Part shown: piece after piece, positions 52,541-62,114 of the stretch
How positions within the stretch are numbered: the stretch's first letter is position 1
Layout: every line of letters begins with the position of its first letter
From: Exaiptasia diaphana
Lineage: Eukaryota; Cnidaria; Anthozoa; Actiniaria; Aiptasiidae
Length of the DNA stretch: 64,000 nucleotides
Assembly (NCBI RefSeq): GCF_001417965.1
Contig: NW_018388103.1
Span: 407,619 to 471,618, forward strand
Reading direction: 5' to 3'
Translations under genes and position numbers: made by a program
The notes under the pieces: model-generated
The model's input: the letters and a program-made list of their open reading frames with translations, nothing else
What the model was told of the DNA's origin: nothing
The model's database searches: none

Positions 52541-53104
52541 TTATTGAACATAAATTAGCTAGGACTGAAAGCTTACTTTGGTAACATAATTTATATCAAC
52601 TAGTGCTCTGCTCTCAAAATCATCTATTATATATAAAATAACTTAAATTGTAACTTTAAAATAGAGCGATTCCTATAAAATTGATTCATCAAGCTGCAGC
52701 ACTTCCCATGAACCTTTTGGGCTAAGATTCTCACCTCAATCATTATTTAGAACTCGCTAATGATTGTTCAAAATGTTAGCAACAAACTAAAGCCTTGGTC
52801 CACTCTGGAAACATATATTATGTGAAGAGCTTCAGATTTTTTTCTCTCAGGCTACCTTGAAACATAGCAGCATGACAAAATCAGTTGCCAAATATAACAA
52901 AATATATCAGATTTATAATAAATGAATTATAGTATATGAATTTGAGGCATTATTTGTAGCTTTCCATTATTTTTTTACTATCCAAGGAGACACTCTGTCT
53001 ACACACTATGTCTGTTTCACAAACCTTTGCTTATATTATATATATATATGAATATAAATAGAATAAATTGAAGAAAAAGCCACGCAACTTGTAACTACGT
53101 TTAA

Positions 53105-53152
53105 ATCTACTTTTATTCGAACGTTTCGGCACTTCGGCCTTCTTCAGCAAAC
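53105..53152 (-). mobile_element. Interspersed-repeat end with GAAGGCCGAAGTGCCGAAACG
   Basis: On the minus strand: GCTGAAGAAGGCCGAAGTGC, then CGAAACGTTCGAATAAAAGT. The GAAGG..CCGAAACGTT phrase is typical of the ends of Penelope-like and related retroelements in invertebrates. A second, more decayed copy is at 39942-39980. The AT dinucleotide run at 53035-53050 is next to it. Confidence 0.4.
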
Positions 53153-53393
53153 TCTATATATGAATATATATATGTGTGAATGAATACAGAGTACATGACA
53201 GCTATGTACAATGTCCATGTATCCTTTCTCGAACTCAAGAATTCATAAAAACACAGGTATCATGTAACTAGTTATGTTACATTTTATTGTTGTTGTTTTA
53301 ATGCCATCCCAGTCTAGTACTCGGCAATAATGCTAAAAAATTATAGAGTACTAAATAAAGTATCTGGATTTATCAAAGAAGTATTAAACAGTA

Positions 53394-54236
53394 TTAGATG
53401 TCCTTTTTGTCTTCTACTCTTTCAATCCAGGTTTTGTTCCTCAGTTCAATCCAGGGATTATTTTCTGCTCTTAAAGGGTTAGGTAATTTGAGCAATACAT
53501 CTTTGCAATTCCCAACAACTCTTGCAAACAAACACATATGGCCTGCAGCCTTCACCATCCACTCTGTTGAAACCATAAGCTCCCCTAGATCGACAGACCC
53601 ATTTGGTCGTAAATCTTCCACAACTGTAAGAATTTCTCCATCTTTAAGTTTCACTTCCAATTTTCTTTCTTCCCAAGGCTGTTCTGAAAGCCTGACTTGG
53701 ATATCTTGAATGTTCCTTAGGTAGATTTCTTCACATAGAGGCCCATTGTATACCCTAAATGCTGGACCAGCCTTGAGTTTTGTTACTGTCAGACAATAAC
53801 CAAACTTTGAAAATATTGAAAATTGAGGATTGTTTGAGAAACCAAAAGACCAGGGTTCTTCATAAACACTATCAACTTCACCAGACACAAGAGAGCAATT
53901 TGACAGCATTCCTATCTCTTTCTCTAACTTTTGAAGATCTTCAGATGGGATTCCTGCGTCGAGGATTTCGAGGGGAGTTTCCAGTGAATTTGATTTGCCA
54001 AGAGACAAGGCAATGACTCGCTCGTTGGTTTTATGGCTGTAATATTGCCCAGTTCCAATGAAAATGTGCGTTTTATTTCCATCGTCAAGCTTGTTTTTAA
54101 TGCACGATAATGCTTCTGGTACATTCATCGATGGAATAACATTAGAACTTGAACTCAAGAAACTCACCTTCGTCAAAACATTAGCAATTTTCCTTTGAAA
54201 TCTCGACAAAACGCCTCGAAAATGACAGTGCATCAT
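53394..54236 (-). CDS. Unrecognised 280-residue protein with a possible mitochondrial presequence
   Basis: One long coding exon of 280 residues from the ATG at 54236-54234. A CDS is likely because it is by far the longest frame in the region with sustained protein-like composition. The N-terminus MMHCHFRGVLSRFQRKIANV is basic, lacks acidic residues and is followed by a Ser-rich stretch, as in mitochondrial presequences (inference). The rest is soluble, with IFIGTGQYYSHK near 55-70, PWEERKLEVKLKDGE near 205-220 and GHMCLFARVVGNC near 240-255. The frame is open upstream to 54323, but a TATTTTTAG acceptor ends at 54238 and a GTGAGT donor lies at 54340-54335. Joining them creates an extra ATG at the junction. 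TTTATT (AATAAA on the minus strand) at 53283-53288 may be the polyadenylation signal. No family was recognised. Confidence 0.75.
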   Translation of the reverse strand: MMHCHFRGVLSRFQRKIANVLTKVSFLSSSSNVIPSMNVPEALSCIKNKLDDGNKTHIFIGTGQYYSHKTNERVIALSLGKSNSLETPLEILDAGIPSEDLQKLEKEIGMLSNCSLVSGEVDSVYEEPWSFGFSNNPQFSIFSKFGYCLTVTKLKAGPAFRVYNGPLCEEIYLRNIQDIQVRLSEQPWEERKLEVKLKDGEILTVVEDLRPNGSVDLGELMVSTEWMVKAAGHMCLFARVVGNCKDVLLKLPNPLRAENNPWIELRNKTWIERVEDKKDI

Positions 54237-54726
54237 CCTAAAAATATACACAAACATATGAATTTCACATTTTGCTGAATGTGACACAGAAAAAAGCAAA
54301 TTCAATAAGGAAAATGAAGTCAATATTTATATAGACTCACATGTTTTCGACTTTTTAAACACGCGCGCCCGAATGACGGTCAGGAATGCATTATGGGTCA
54401 AGTCCAGTACAAAACGGTCACACAGGACACAGGATGCCTAGATGATAACAAAACTTTCTCACATTATTAATTCAATTAAACCACAGAAAAGCTCCGATAA
54501 ATTTAAATTCAGTAATGTTTTTTGAAACATTGTTTTAAAATCTCTTTTATATCCCAAACAGTACAGCGCTCGCGAAATGCTATGACGTCACGCATCGAAC
54601 ATGACATCACAAAAACATTTTTTGACGTCAGTGATTCAGTTTAGCAATTACAAGCTTTACTTAGACAAGCACTATCATGGCTTGTCTTAAAAACAAGATA
54701 TTATATCTTCAATCTTCATATTCAAT

Positions 54727-55662
54727 ATGATTCCCGAAATTGTTGCGTACTACATTTTTAACATCTACTGCTGCATAGCTGCAGTGATCGTGGGTGGAAC
54801 AACGACAGCTGTGGTTGTCATCAAGTTGTACTACCCGCGGTATGATGTCTTCTACATCAGTTCACAGAGCAGGAAAGGTAATCATTTCTTCCTCAAACTG
54901 GAATTTCATTCACGTAAAACTACATACATAGTTGACTTTTCTTTTCTTCTTCTTTTCTCAGGCGTTGAAGATCATTCCGCCAAAGCTACAGCAAATCGTA
55001 CACGTTTTAAGTGTACAAGTCTACAATTGTATAACCCAAATTGGAGTAAAATCCAGGAATTATGGCGTTTGCCCAAACCGCCACGCCTTACATATGGTTT
55101 CCAAGGATACCTTTATAACAGAGGTAAAGAGCAAATGTATATTGTGGAACTAGAATTTCTTGAATCAGTCCAAAGATCTTATACTGCTCTCAAAATATAT
55201 ATAACGCGCAATCGGCTATGAACACAGTCGTGAGGCAAGATACTAAATAATCTGCTGTCAGTCATTAAGCCGTGGAGATTCTCGCTTACCTTTTTACTTA
55301 CGTACACTTCACATTAGCTCTGAAAGGACGTAAGAGAACAACACCCAAAAAAATAGCCAGTCGAGGACTGCATTTGACTCAGTCCATTAATAGATTTAGT
55401 AAACTTTGAATACACAGTATACATGGTTTTCTGAATTATCTGTATACGCTGCAAGGAACTGAAAGCATCACGTGGCGATTAACCATTAACGTTGCCTATG
55501 AATACACAATTCCCAGGGGCTAATGAACCTATTGTGACAGTTGATCATTCCTCCCGTGGGGCAGTGACGCGGGGCGCCCTAGCTGCTTCCCTGCCTACAG
55601 TAAACATCCATCTGAAAGATTCGAAAAGGGATTTTTTATCCACGACATGGAGCAGTCCTTAG
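54727..55662 (+). CDS. Small single-pass membrane protein, three exons, unrecognised
   Basis: Exons 54727-54877, 54962-55123 and 55517-55662 join in phases 1 and 1 to give 152 residues. Residues 8-34 (YYIFNIYCCIAAV, then IVGGTTTAVVVI) form one strong membrane segment right after a short N-terminus, followed by KLYYPRYDVFYI. The remainder is hydrophilic and basic, with WSKIQELWRLPKPPRLTYGF at about 79-98. The first intron (84 bp) has a clear T-rich acceptor; the third exon is a weaker prediction, chosen because its acceptor frame stays open for 47 codons in the required phase. Without that splice the second exon would read on to a stop at 55219-55221. The gene diverges from the 280-residue gene, sharing a promoter region of about 380 bp. 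No known family was recognised. Confidence 0.55.
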
Positions 55663-57031
55663 AGCTTTAATTTAGCTGTATTCTAAAACATCTCATTCTG
55701 TATATGTTGACTCTCGAACGTTCTCTTCGATAAAATGTTTTTATTATTAAATCTGTATTTTTACATCTATGTTCTAAAATTACTATCATTTTTGACTCCC
55801 GGACATATAATTTTCCGTGACAGTGCCAAGTGCATTTTATACTATGCCAAGCGGCGAAGAAGCTTTAAATTGTCAACTGGATTTTATCAAAAGGAAGACT
55901 ATCTACACTAAAATACAGTAAAGTATTTTTTAATAGACTGGATTAACATTTTACTGTGATTTTGGTGAATTATTTTGACTCGGCATCCACCCCATCTCCC
56001 ATCAAAACCCACCCCACCCCCCATCAAATAATAAATCACTGAAGAATGATTATGCAAAGTCTGCATCGTTTGCTAATTCCCGAGATAAGCTCTGATTGGC
56101 TCGCTGATCCCTAAGGATTTTGGTGACGTCATATATTAGCATAGAACTTCACCGAATAGACTACCCCCATTAGATATTAGATATCTATAAGTGTCTTCAT
56201 AGTACGATGGTCTAAGAGGTTAGCTAAAGGTATGCTCTAGTGGGCGGCTACCCCCTCACTCCCTGGCCTTTTGGTTAAGACTAAGTTTTATGTTCACTCG
56301 GGATAGCGTGGAAGAGCCGAAATCTCTAACCGTAACGTAAGCCGATTCGCCGCCTCAGCTTCATAGAATGTCTCGGGGGAATCGTCCCATCTTTTTAGTT
56401 TTTTATTTTCATTATTTCTTATGTATGCCCGGGGAATCGTCCCATCTTTTTAGTTTTTTATTTTCACTTATTTCTTATGTATTCCGGGGGGGTACATCTT
56501 CTCCTGAAATGACAGTTCTGAGTTCGAGTCCTGTTCCTGGTATTTCTCTTTTTTTTCCGCTCGTTTATTGTTTCTTTTTCGATTGTTTCTTGTTTTCTTT
56601 TCTTCTTTTTTTTTTTCTTTTCTTGTTTTCTTTGCTGTTGTTACTTCGTTTGTTTTTCTCTAGTGATTTTCTTTTTTTCAACTTAAAAATATCAAGGACT
56701 CGCAAGGAACGCCTGCTACAAGTGGATGTTTACGGTTCGGTTACTCAACAAGATGACATAGTGACGAGAGGCCCCATAAGGCCTTTCGTCACAAAAAGCG
56801 CACAAACAAATGGGGAGACTTGAGAACCAATAGCGCACTTAATGGTGAATACTAGTAGAACTGGTTGATATAGGAACTGGATTGTAGAATGAATTAATAA
56901 ATTATTGATAGACTACGGATAAATAAATGAATAGATAAGTCACAATAAAGAAGGGGATAATTAGGATTAATGCGGTAGAAGCAAGCTGTTTTAATAGAAT
57001 AACATTAATAATTCCAGTTGCGAGCGTAAAA
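55663..57031. other. Intergenic stretch with snRNA/tRNA-like repeat debris
   Basis: No coding exon supported. At 56264-56295 the sequence TGGCCTTTTGGTTAAGACTA, then AGTTTTATGTTC, resembles the conserved 5' region of U2 snRNA. At 56512-56532 GAGTTCGAGTCCTG resembles a tRNA-type B box. A unit of about 55 bp containing GGGGAATCGTCCCATCTTTT is duplicated at about 56375-56483, and a T-rich tract follows at 56540-56670. Confidence 0.5.
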
Positions 57032-60000
57032 ATGACAAAGCACATCGAAGCCAAGCGAACAACTGCATTGGCGGTCGTGACAAGACAGCCCGTTGACAGC
57101 AGTCTTTTGGCGGCGTGTGTTCTTCCTGGTCTTTTTTTGCTGGTCTTCATCTTGGTTGTAATAATCAAATGGTAAGTTTAGAGAACAACCAGCGAATGAG
57201 ACGTTGATGTTACAAAGTACTCGACTAAGAGTGCGGCGCGGAGGCTCTCTCCAGTGTAGGGAATCACTTAAGAGCAACAAACAGCTTTGCGAGATGCCTG
57301 TGTGTGGAAAAGCAAATTAGCAAATAAATGTAATGGGGAGATTTCTCGTTGTATATCAGAAATGGTAAGAAGCGTTGGCAAAAAGGAAGGAACAAAGAGA
57401 GTCCATGTAATCAGCAACTGAACAAAACGTAGTCTATCCTGAAGTTATCACTCTTTATCGAATACGTTATCTTTCATTTTAGCCGTAGAGCAAAAAAACT
57501 AAGAGGATGTGTCAAGGAAGCGACGGCAAGCGTCAAGGCCATTCACAGGTATGATTTATTTTAATATGATATATTTTTTAACAATGAATTAATTGGAATT
57601 AATATTTGACAGCCAAATTGTCGCCATTGAGCAACAAATCTCCAAGAAGGTGCCATCCTTGAAGAAAGACGATGCACCTCAAAAGATTCAAGGTTTGATC
57701 GACGATCATGCTATCATAATCCTTCGTAAAATGAAATAAAAGTCTTTTTCCAATATACTAATTTTATATTAATTTTAGTTCCACCACTTGATCGAGAACC
57801 ATCCGCTAAAGGGAAGGAGATAGTCCCATGGGTACCACCACACCTACTGCTTCTCAAAGGCANTGAAAGGTACAACACACACAACAGATTAGATATTGAT
57901 AATTGATCAGTTTAACCTGTTTTATCAATACGTGAATCATTGTATTAAATGTTTATGAAACTACATTGATAGGCACTTGGTATTTTACAGCCGCAAAACT
58001 GCCGACATGGAGAGAAAATTGTTCAAGATGGTACTCGAGGCACATCCAAGGAACCCAGGTATAATGATCCCCATGCAGCCGCGAATAAGGCCCGCATATA
58101 GTAACAAAAATAGCACTTCTTTTTCACTCACATATTCCGCCTTATCTAAGTGTCCCGGCTTTCTGAAAGGTAGTCTTGTATATATAATTACAGTAATGTC
58201 GTTTTATTTCCTCAGTGTCTACAGGCAGAGAGATTGTTCCTTGGGTCCCACAGCTGGTACTCCCTAAGCCCGCCCAAAGGTATACAATCAAAAATTTAAG
58301 AACTATACTCACTTCACATGCGCTACATTAAATTCAAGTCTATGATTATTGAGTTAATCATTATATTTACACTAATGATGAGAGATTGCCTGTATTTAGT
58401 GGCCACAAAACTGCCGACTTGAAGAAAGAAGTCCCCAAGAAGGTGGTTTATTCTCAGGAACATCAAAGAAACTCAGGTATGCACCCATATTAGGAACCAG
58501 CCCATCCTCTCTCTCTGTCTTTCGCTCCGTATCAGGCTCCATGCGAAAAGACAAGGAGTAACCCGGTATCGGTGTCAGGACCGGGTTAAAGTAACCCGTA
58601 ATACGACTTTCGACTCATTTTTGTGACAATATTGATGTTGACAGTCGTCGATCAAGAACTCAACAAAGGGAAAGAAATCGTCCTATGGGTGCCTCATCTC
58701 GATCTTCTCAAGGTCCCCAAGAGGTACGTACCCAAAATACAAAATAATATAACTCTTATAAAAACAAAAATTAGAAGCCAAATAAAAATGCCTACTTTTG
58801 ACGATGTAAAATTATTGAGAAAATCATCATATTAACTGTGCAACGATAGGGACTTGGTAATGGTCAGTGATACGAACAATGTCAAGAAGACGATGACATG
58901 TGAGACATCTCTGAAGAACAAAGGTATGACTGACCCCCATGTGCGCGCGAATGAAGCCTGCGTTAAAATGCTACACAATAAAAGTAAAAGTCTTTCATCA
59001 CTTTGTCACATTTGTAGTGTTTGATTTTGATTCAGCAGTCGAGAAAGAATCCTGCAAAGAAAAAGGACACAAGGTTACAAAACCTCAAAGGTAAATAACA
59101 AATGTAAAGGCATCACTCCATAATAAAAATTGCATAAGAATTATGTATATTGAATGTTTAACTTTGCAATGAAAGGAACCTGGTATCTGCTAAAAACAAA
59201 ATTACCAACATCAAGAGAAAATCCACAAAGACGATCAAATATAAGACACCAAAAAAGATCTCAGGTATGTGGCAAAGTTAAATAGGAACACGCCCATGCA
59301 TACTCTCTTAGCCTCTCACTCGCCTTCTTTCTCTTATGGAATCAGCTGAAGCTAGCAGAGAAAAACCCGGGCCTGACACCGCTACCAGCACGATCCAAAG
59401 ATCAGCTTCAGAGGTTGTAAAAGTAAAAAAGATCTACAAATCTGTTGCCCCCAAGGAAGCAGCATCTGCGACACGATCGGAACATCCAGTTGGTACAGAA
59501 GACGCAAATATCAATGTTGATTTCCTATTAGCATCAATTCCACCAGCGGATAATTCAAAGGGACAAAATGAACCCGTTAATGGTGAATTTCTACTCCCAA
59601 TAAAACGAGTAGATGACGACTCGGCACAAAAAAGGTACGAAAACTATCATGTTCTTGCTGTAAATGTATCATGTTCTTGTTACACCTTGTTGGGGTTGTC
59701 TGCCGGATATTAATAGCAACAATTATTTAAAATTCCTAAGTTTTATTAAGTAAATGATAGGAATTTCTGGCGTGTCGGAAAAAAGGTAAATTTGTGTCCC
59801 CATCATTTTTGCTCTACAGAGCGGACAAAAAGAAAATCCGATTAAAGGAGAGAAACAAAGAAAAATCTCCTGCAACACTCGACACAAATCTGCAAAGCCA
59901 CAAGGATCATTGTTCTTCTCGAAGATTTAAGCCACTAATTTTAGAATCCAACAATAATAATCTTGAGAGTTCGTTGAAAAGACAACAAATATCGAGGACA

Positions 60001-61195
60001 GCGAAGAAGAAGAAAGAAAACAAGAACAAAGGAACCGCTAAGNAGCGCGATGTAGGCGTCTCTTGTAGTGACCAGTCAACGCGGTCAAACTTCTCGATAC
60101 ACTCAGATAAAGACTTTCCTAGTCTTGGCAATAGTCTTTCACCTAAAGAAACCCAACGTAAACAACTGAAGTTAAAAACCTCAGGTAGAACTTTTTGAGC
60201 ATTAAAAATGATGAGTTTTTGATCATTTGAACACTGACTGTATAATTTGCATGTCAAACAGTCAATCAAGAATCTAGCCTTCCGCCTGAAGAAACCCAGC
60301 GTAAAGAACTGAAGTTAAAAAACTCAGGTAGGACTTTTTGACGAAAATTTTCATTTAGACACTCATGTTTAATTTGTCAAACAGTCTTGAATATTTTGCT
60401 GGTAGACTTCATTCTTGGAGAAGAACTATCTCGGCATTGCAGATTTTCAGGGACCCGAAGCAATATTATTCCTTTGGTCCCTGAAAATCTACTGAAAGAC
60501 AGTGTGAGCTGTCGATTTGTTAACAAAATGTCGCTTCCTATTCGATGCTTTTTTAAGTACCTTTCAGTTTGCGTGGCCTTGAGGAGCACTGGACGTTGCA
60601 ACAATGGGACGATCTCTTTCCCAGTTTACAAGATTCTTGAAGATTCTTGAAGAATCTTGTAAACTTGGAAAAGAGATCGTTCCATTTGCAGGCTAAGTAT
60701 ATCGAGGACGATGAACAGTCCAGACTTACCAACGCATATATAATTCAAACAAACCAGGGGCTAGAACTTCTACATCGAGGGGTTAAAGAATGGTAAAACT
60801 TCCTCGTCCATGCATTTGTTTTGTTCTTTTTTAGAACAAGATAAATGTATGGATGTGGAAGTTTTACTTCCGTTAAGGGCTGCAGATAAGGGGGTTGAAC
60901 TAATTGAACAGAAAAAAAAAACACTACGTGCTAGCATTAGTAACTTTTCTTAAAAGATGTTTTCCGGTGCTACTATATACACTATTAATCAGCCGGGGGG
61001 GGGGGGGGGGCACTGGCCCCCAACAAAATACTTTCAATATTCTATGAAGTTGGGTAGTGGTATAACAGAGGCAGCTGGAATACCGGAAAAGAGAATAATT
61101 GTTTTCCGTTTTTGCCCTTTAGGGACCACAAGAAAGGTAATAAAAAGAGGCAAAGAAACAGAAAAACAGCAGCAACTTTAGACCCAAATCTGTAA
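57032..61195 (+). CDS. Modular-exon single-pass membrane protein (17 small exons), unrecognised
   Basis: Unrecognised family. Predicted exons: 57032-57171, 57483-57548, 57613-57692, 57779-57869, 57991-58058, 58216-58279, 58400-58476, 58645-58723, 58850-58923, 59036-59090, 59176-59264, 59346-59634, 59820-60184, 60262-60327, 60385-60503, 60692-60792, 61123-61195; 1896 nt, 631 residues, every junction GT..AG and in phase. Residues 25-46 are one membrane helix (LLAACVLPGLFLLVFILVVI), followed by CRRAKK, so the N-terminus is probably outside and the basic Lys-rich body inside, or the protein is otherwise tail-oriented. From exon 3 on, exons alternate phase 2-to-1 and 1-to-2. The 1-to-2 exons at 57779, 58216 and 58645 carry KGKEIVPWVP, GREIVPWVP and KGKEIVLWVP; the 2-to-1 exons at 57991 and 58400 carry KTADM and KTADL. 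Undetermined bases are at 57863 and 60043. The last three exons are least certain; an alternative stop lies at 60794-60796. AATAAA is at 61303-61308. Confidence 0.75.
60440..60489. repeat. Hairpin inside exon 15 of the modular gene
   Basis: Perfect 15-bp arms, AGATTTTCAGGGACC at 60440-60454 and GGTCCCTGAAAATCT at 60475-60489, enclose a 20-nt loop. The arms are part of a diverged copy of the EIVPWVP module (read here as NIIPLVPENLL). Confidence 0.75.
60561..60690. repeat. Inverted partial copies of the EIVP exon module forming a palindrome
   Basis: Arms 60607-60638 and 60650-60683 are near-perfect reverse complements. Read on the minus strand from 60621 to 60561, the left arm encodes GKEIVPLLQRPVLLKATQTE and ends AG followed by a GTACTT donor, the same end structure as the plus-strand module exons. 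Read on the plus strand, the right arm encodes GKEIVPFAG and then a stop. So one module copy has been inverted next to a remnant of another. Confidence 0.7.
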
Positions 61196-62114
61196 CTGAA
61201 ATCTCCCGCGATTGAATTGACGTCACTAAAAAATTCTCTCTCAAAAAGCTGATCACAGTCAAGTCTTTCATTATAAGTTTCTTCATATTAAGTCATTGGT
61301 TAAATAAAAAATCATCGAACAAGAAAATGTTTCAATTAGCTGTAGTTCGACATATATCGCCATTACTACTGACATAATGTATGAGTTAATCCCCAGTAAT
61401 GGCCGGAGAATTAACACTTTACAGCCCGCGGGATTTAACACTGTTTTAAGTAATGCACCAAGTAAGAACTAGGGAAGCAAACGGCATAGGAATGCAAGAA
61501 GGTGCTAATGGTGCATTGTATAATCCAACCATCCCATTGGTTAAAACATGAAAATCTGACATAATTTCACAAGTTAGCGAATTTTCTAATATTTTATCTA
61601 ATGTCTGTTTTCGCTTTATTAAAGCTTTCTTTAGCTTCAATATTAAGGTAATTCTATGTGGGGAACATTGCAAATTAGAAGCATCTCTTGGCTATTGTTT
61701 TGAGTACTTATGATTGGATAAGAGCTTTTAATACAAAAGAAACTTTGTTTCAAAATAGTTTATCCACATCTTATTTCAAAAATGTGTTACCCACAGGTTA
61801 ATACATAATCAGTGTGAAAACCAAGANATTCNTACNTGGGGAACTNGNTATGCCGCAGAACAATAGAGAGTTCCCTAGTTCTTAAGCGCATTGTTACTTA
61901 ACAAAAAATTAAAAAATTAACTTAGTTATTCATCGGTTTTCTCATTCTTGCTACTACTACTACTGGCCAGTTAATTGGTACCTTTATTTAATGAATTATT
62001 TATATTCGTACAATTTCATAATCTTCCATCATACAAATTTTCATGCATTGTTATTTAGAAATGAAGTGATGCTCTAAAGCACTTGGTATTTACAATTCCT
62101 TGTTAACTTGCCTC
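61196..62114. other. 3' flank of the modular gene, no coding content
   Basis: Apart from the TTAA-flanked element at 61450-61897 and a short CTACTACTACTACT run near 61950, I see only AT-rich unique sequence. It separates the convergent ends of the modular gene (plus) and the DUF924 gene (minus). Confidence 0.6.
61450..61897. mobile_element. Non-autonomous element flanked by TTAA, with inverted ends
   Basis: TTAA at 61446-61449 and again at 61898-61901 flank a 448-bp stretch. Its left end GTAATGCACC, then AAGAACTAGGGAA, mirrors the right end TTCCCTAGTTCTTAAGCGCA, then TTGTTAC, with small indels. TTAA target duplication is characteristic of piggyBac-type elements. Five undetermined bases lie at 61827-61848. 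No transposase frame. Confidence 0.6.

Larger units (their letters stand above)
46846..53393. other. Gene-free stretch with palindromic repeats
   Basis: No coding region could be supported. It holds a cluster of CACGTG palindromes near 50250-50360 (with another at about 50803), an 80-bp direct repeat at 50390-50570, a T/G-rich simple run near 51256-51310, the palindromic array at 51485-51815, a foldback element at 52338-52540 and a repeat end at 53105-53152. The first few hundred bases next to 46846 are the expected promoter of the Sprouty-type gene. Confidence 0.6.

Noticed and set aside
56368-56823. Plus-strand frame of 151 codons
   Set aside because: Mostly translation of a duplicated repeat unit and a T-rich tract; no splice or domain support.
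59907-60269. Minus-strand frame of 120 codons
   Set aside because: Antisense to the 365-nt exon of the modular gene, which is supported by matching splice phases on both sides.
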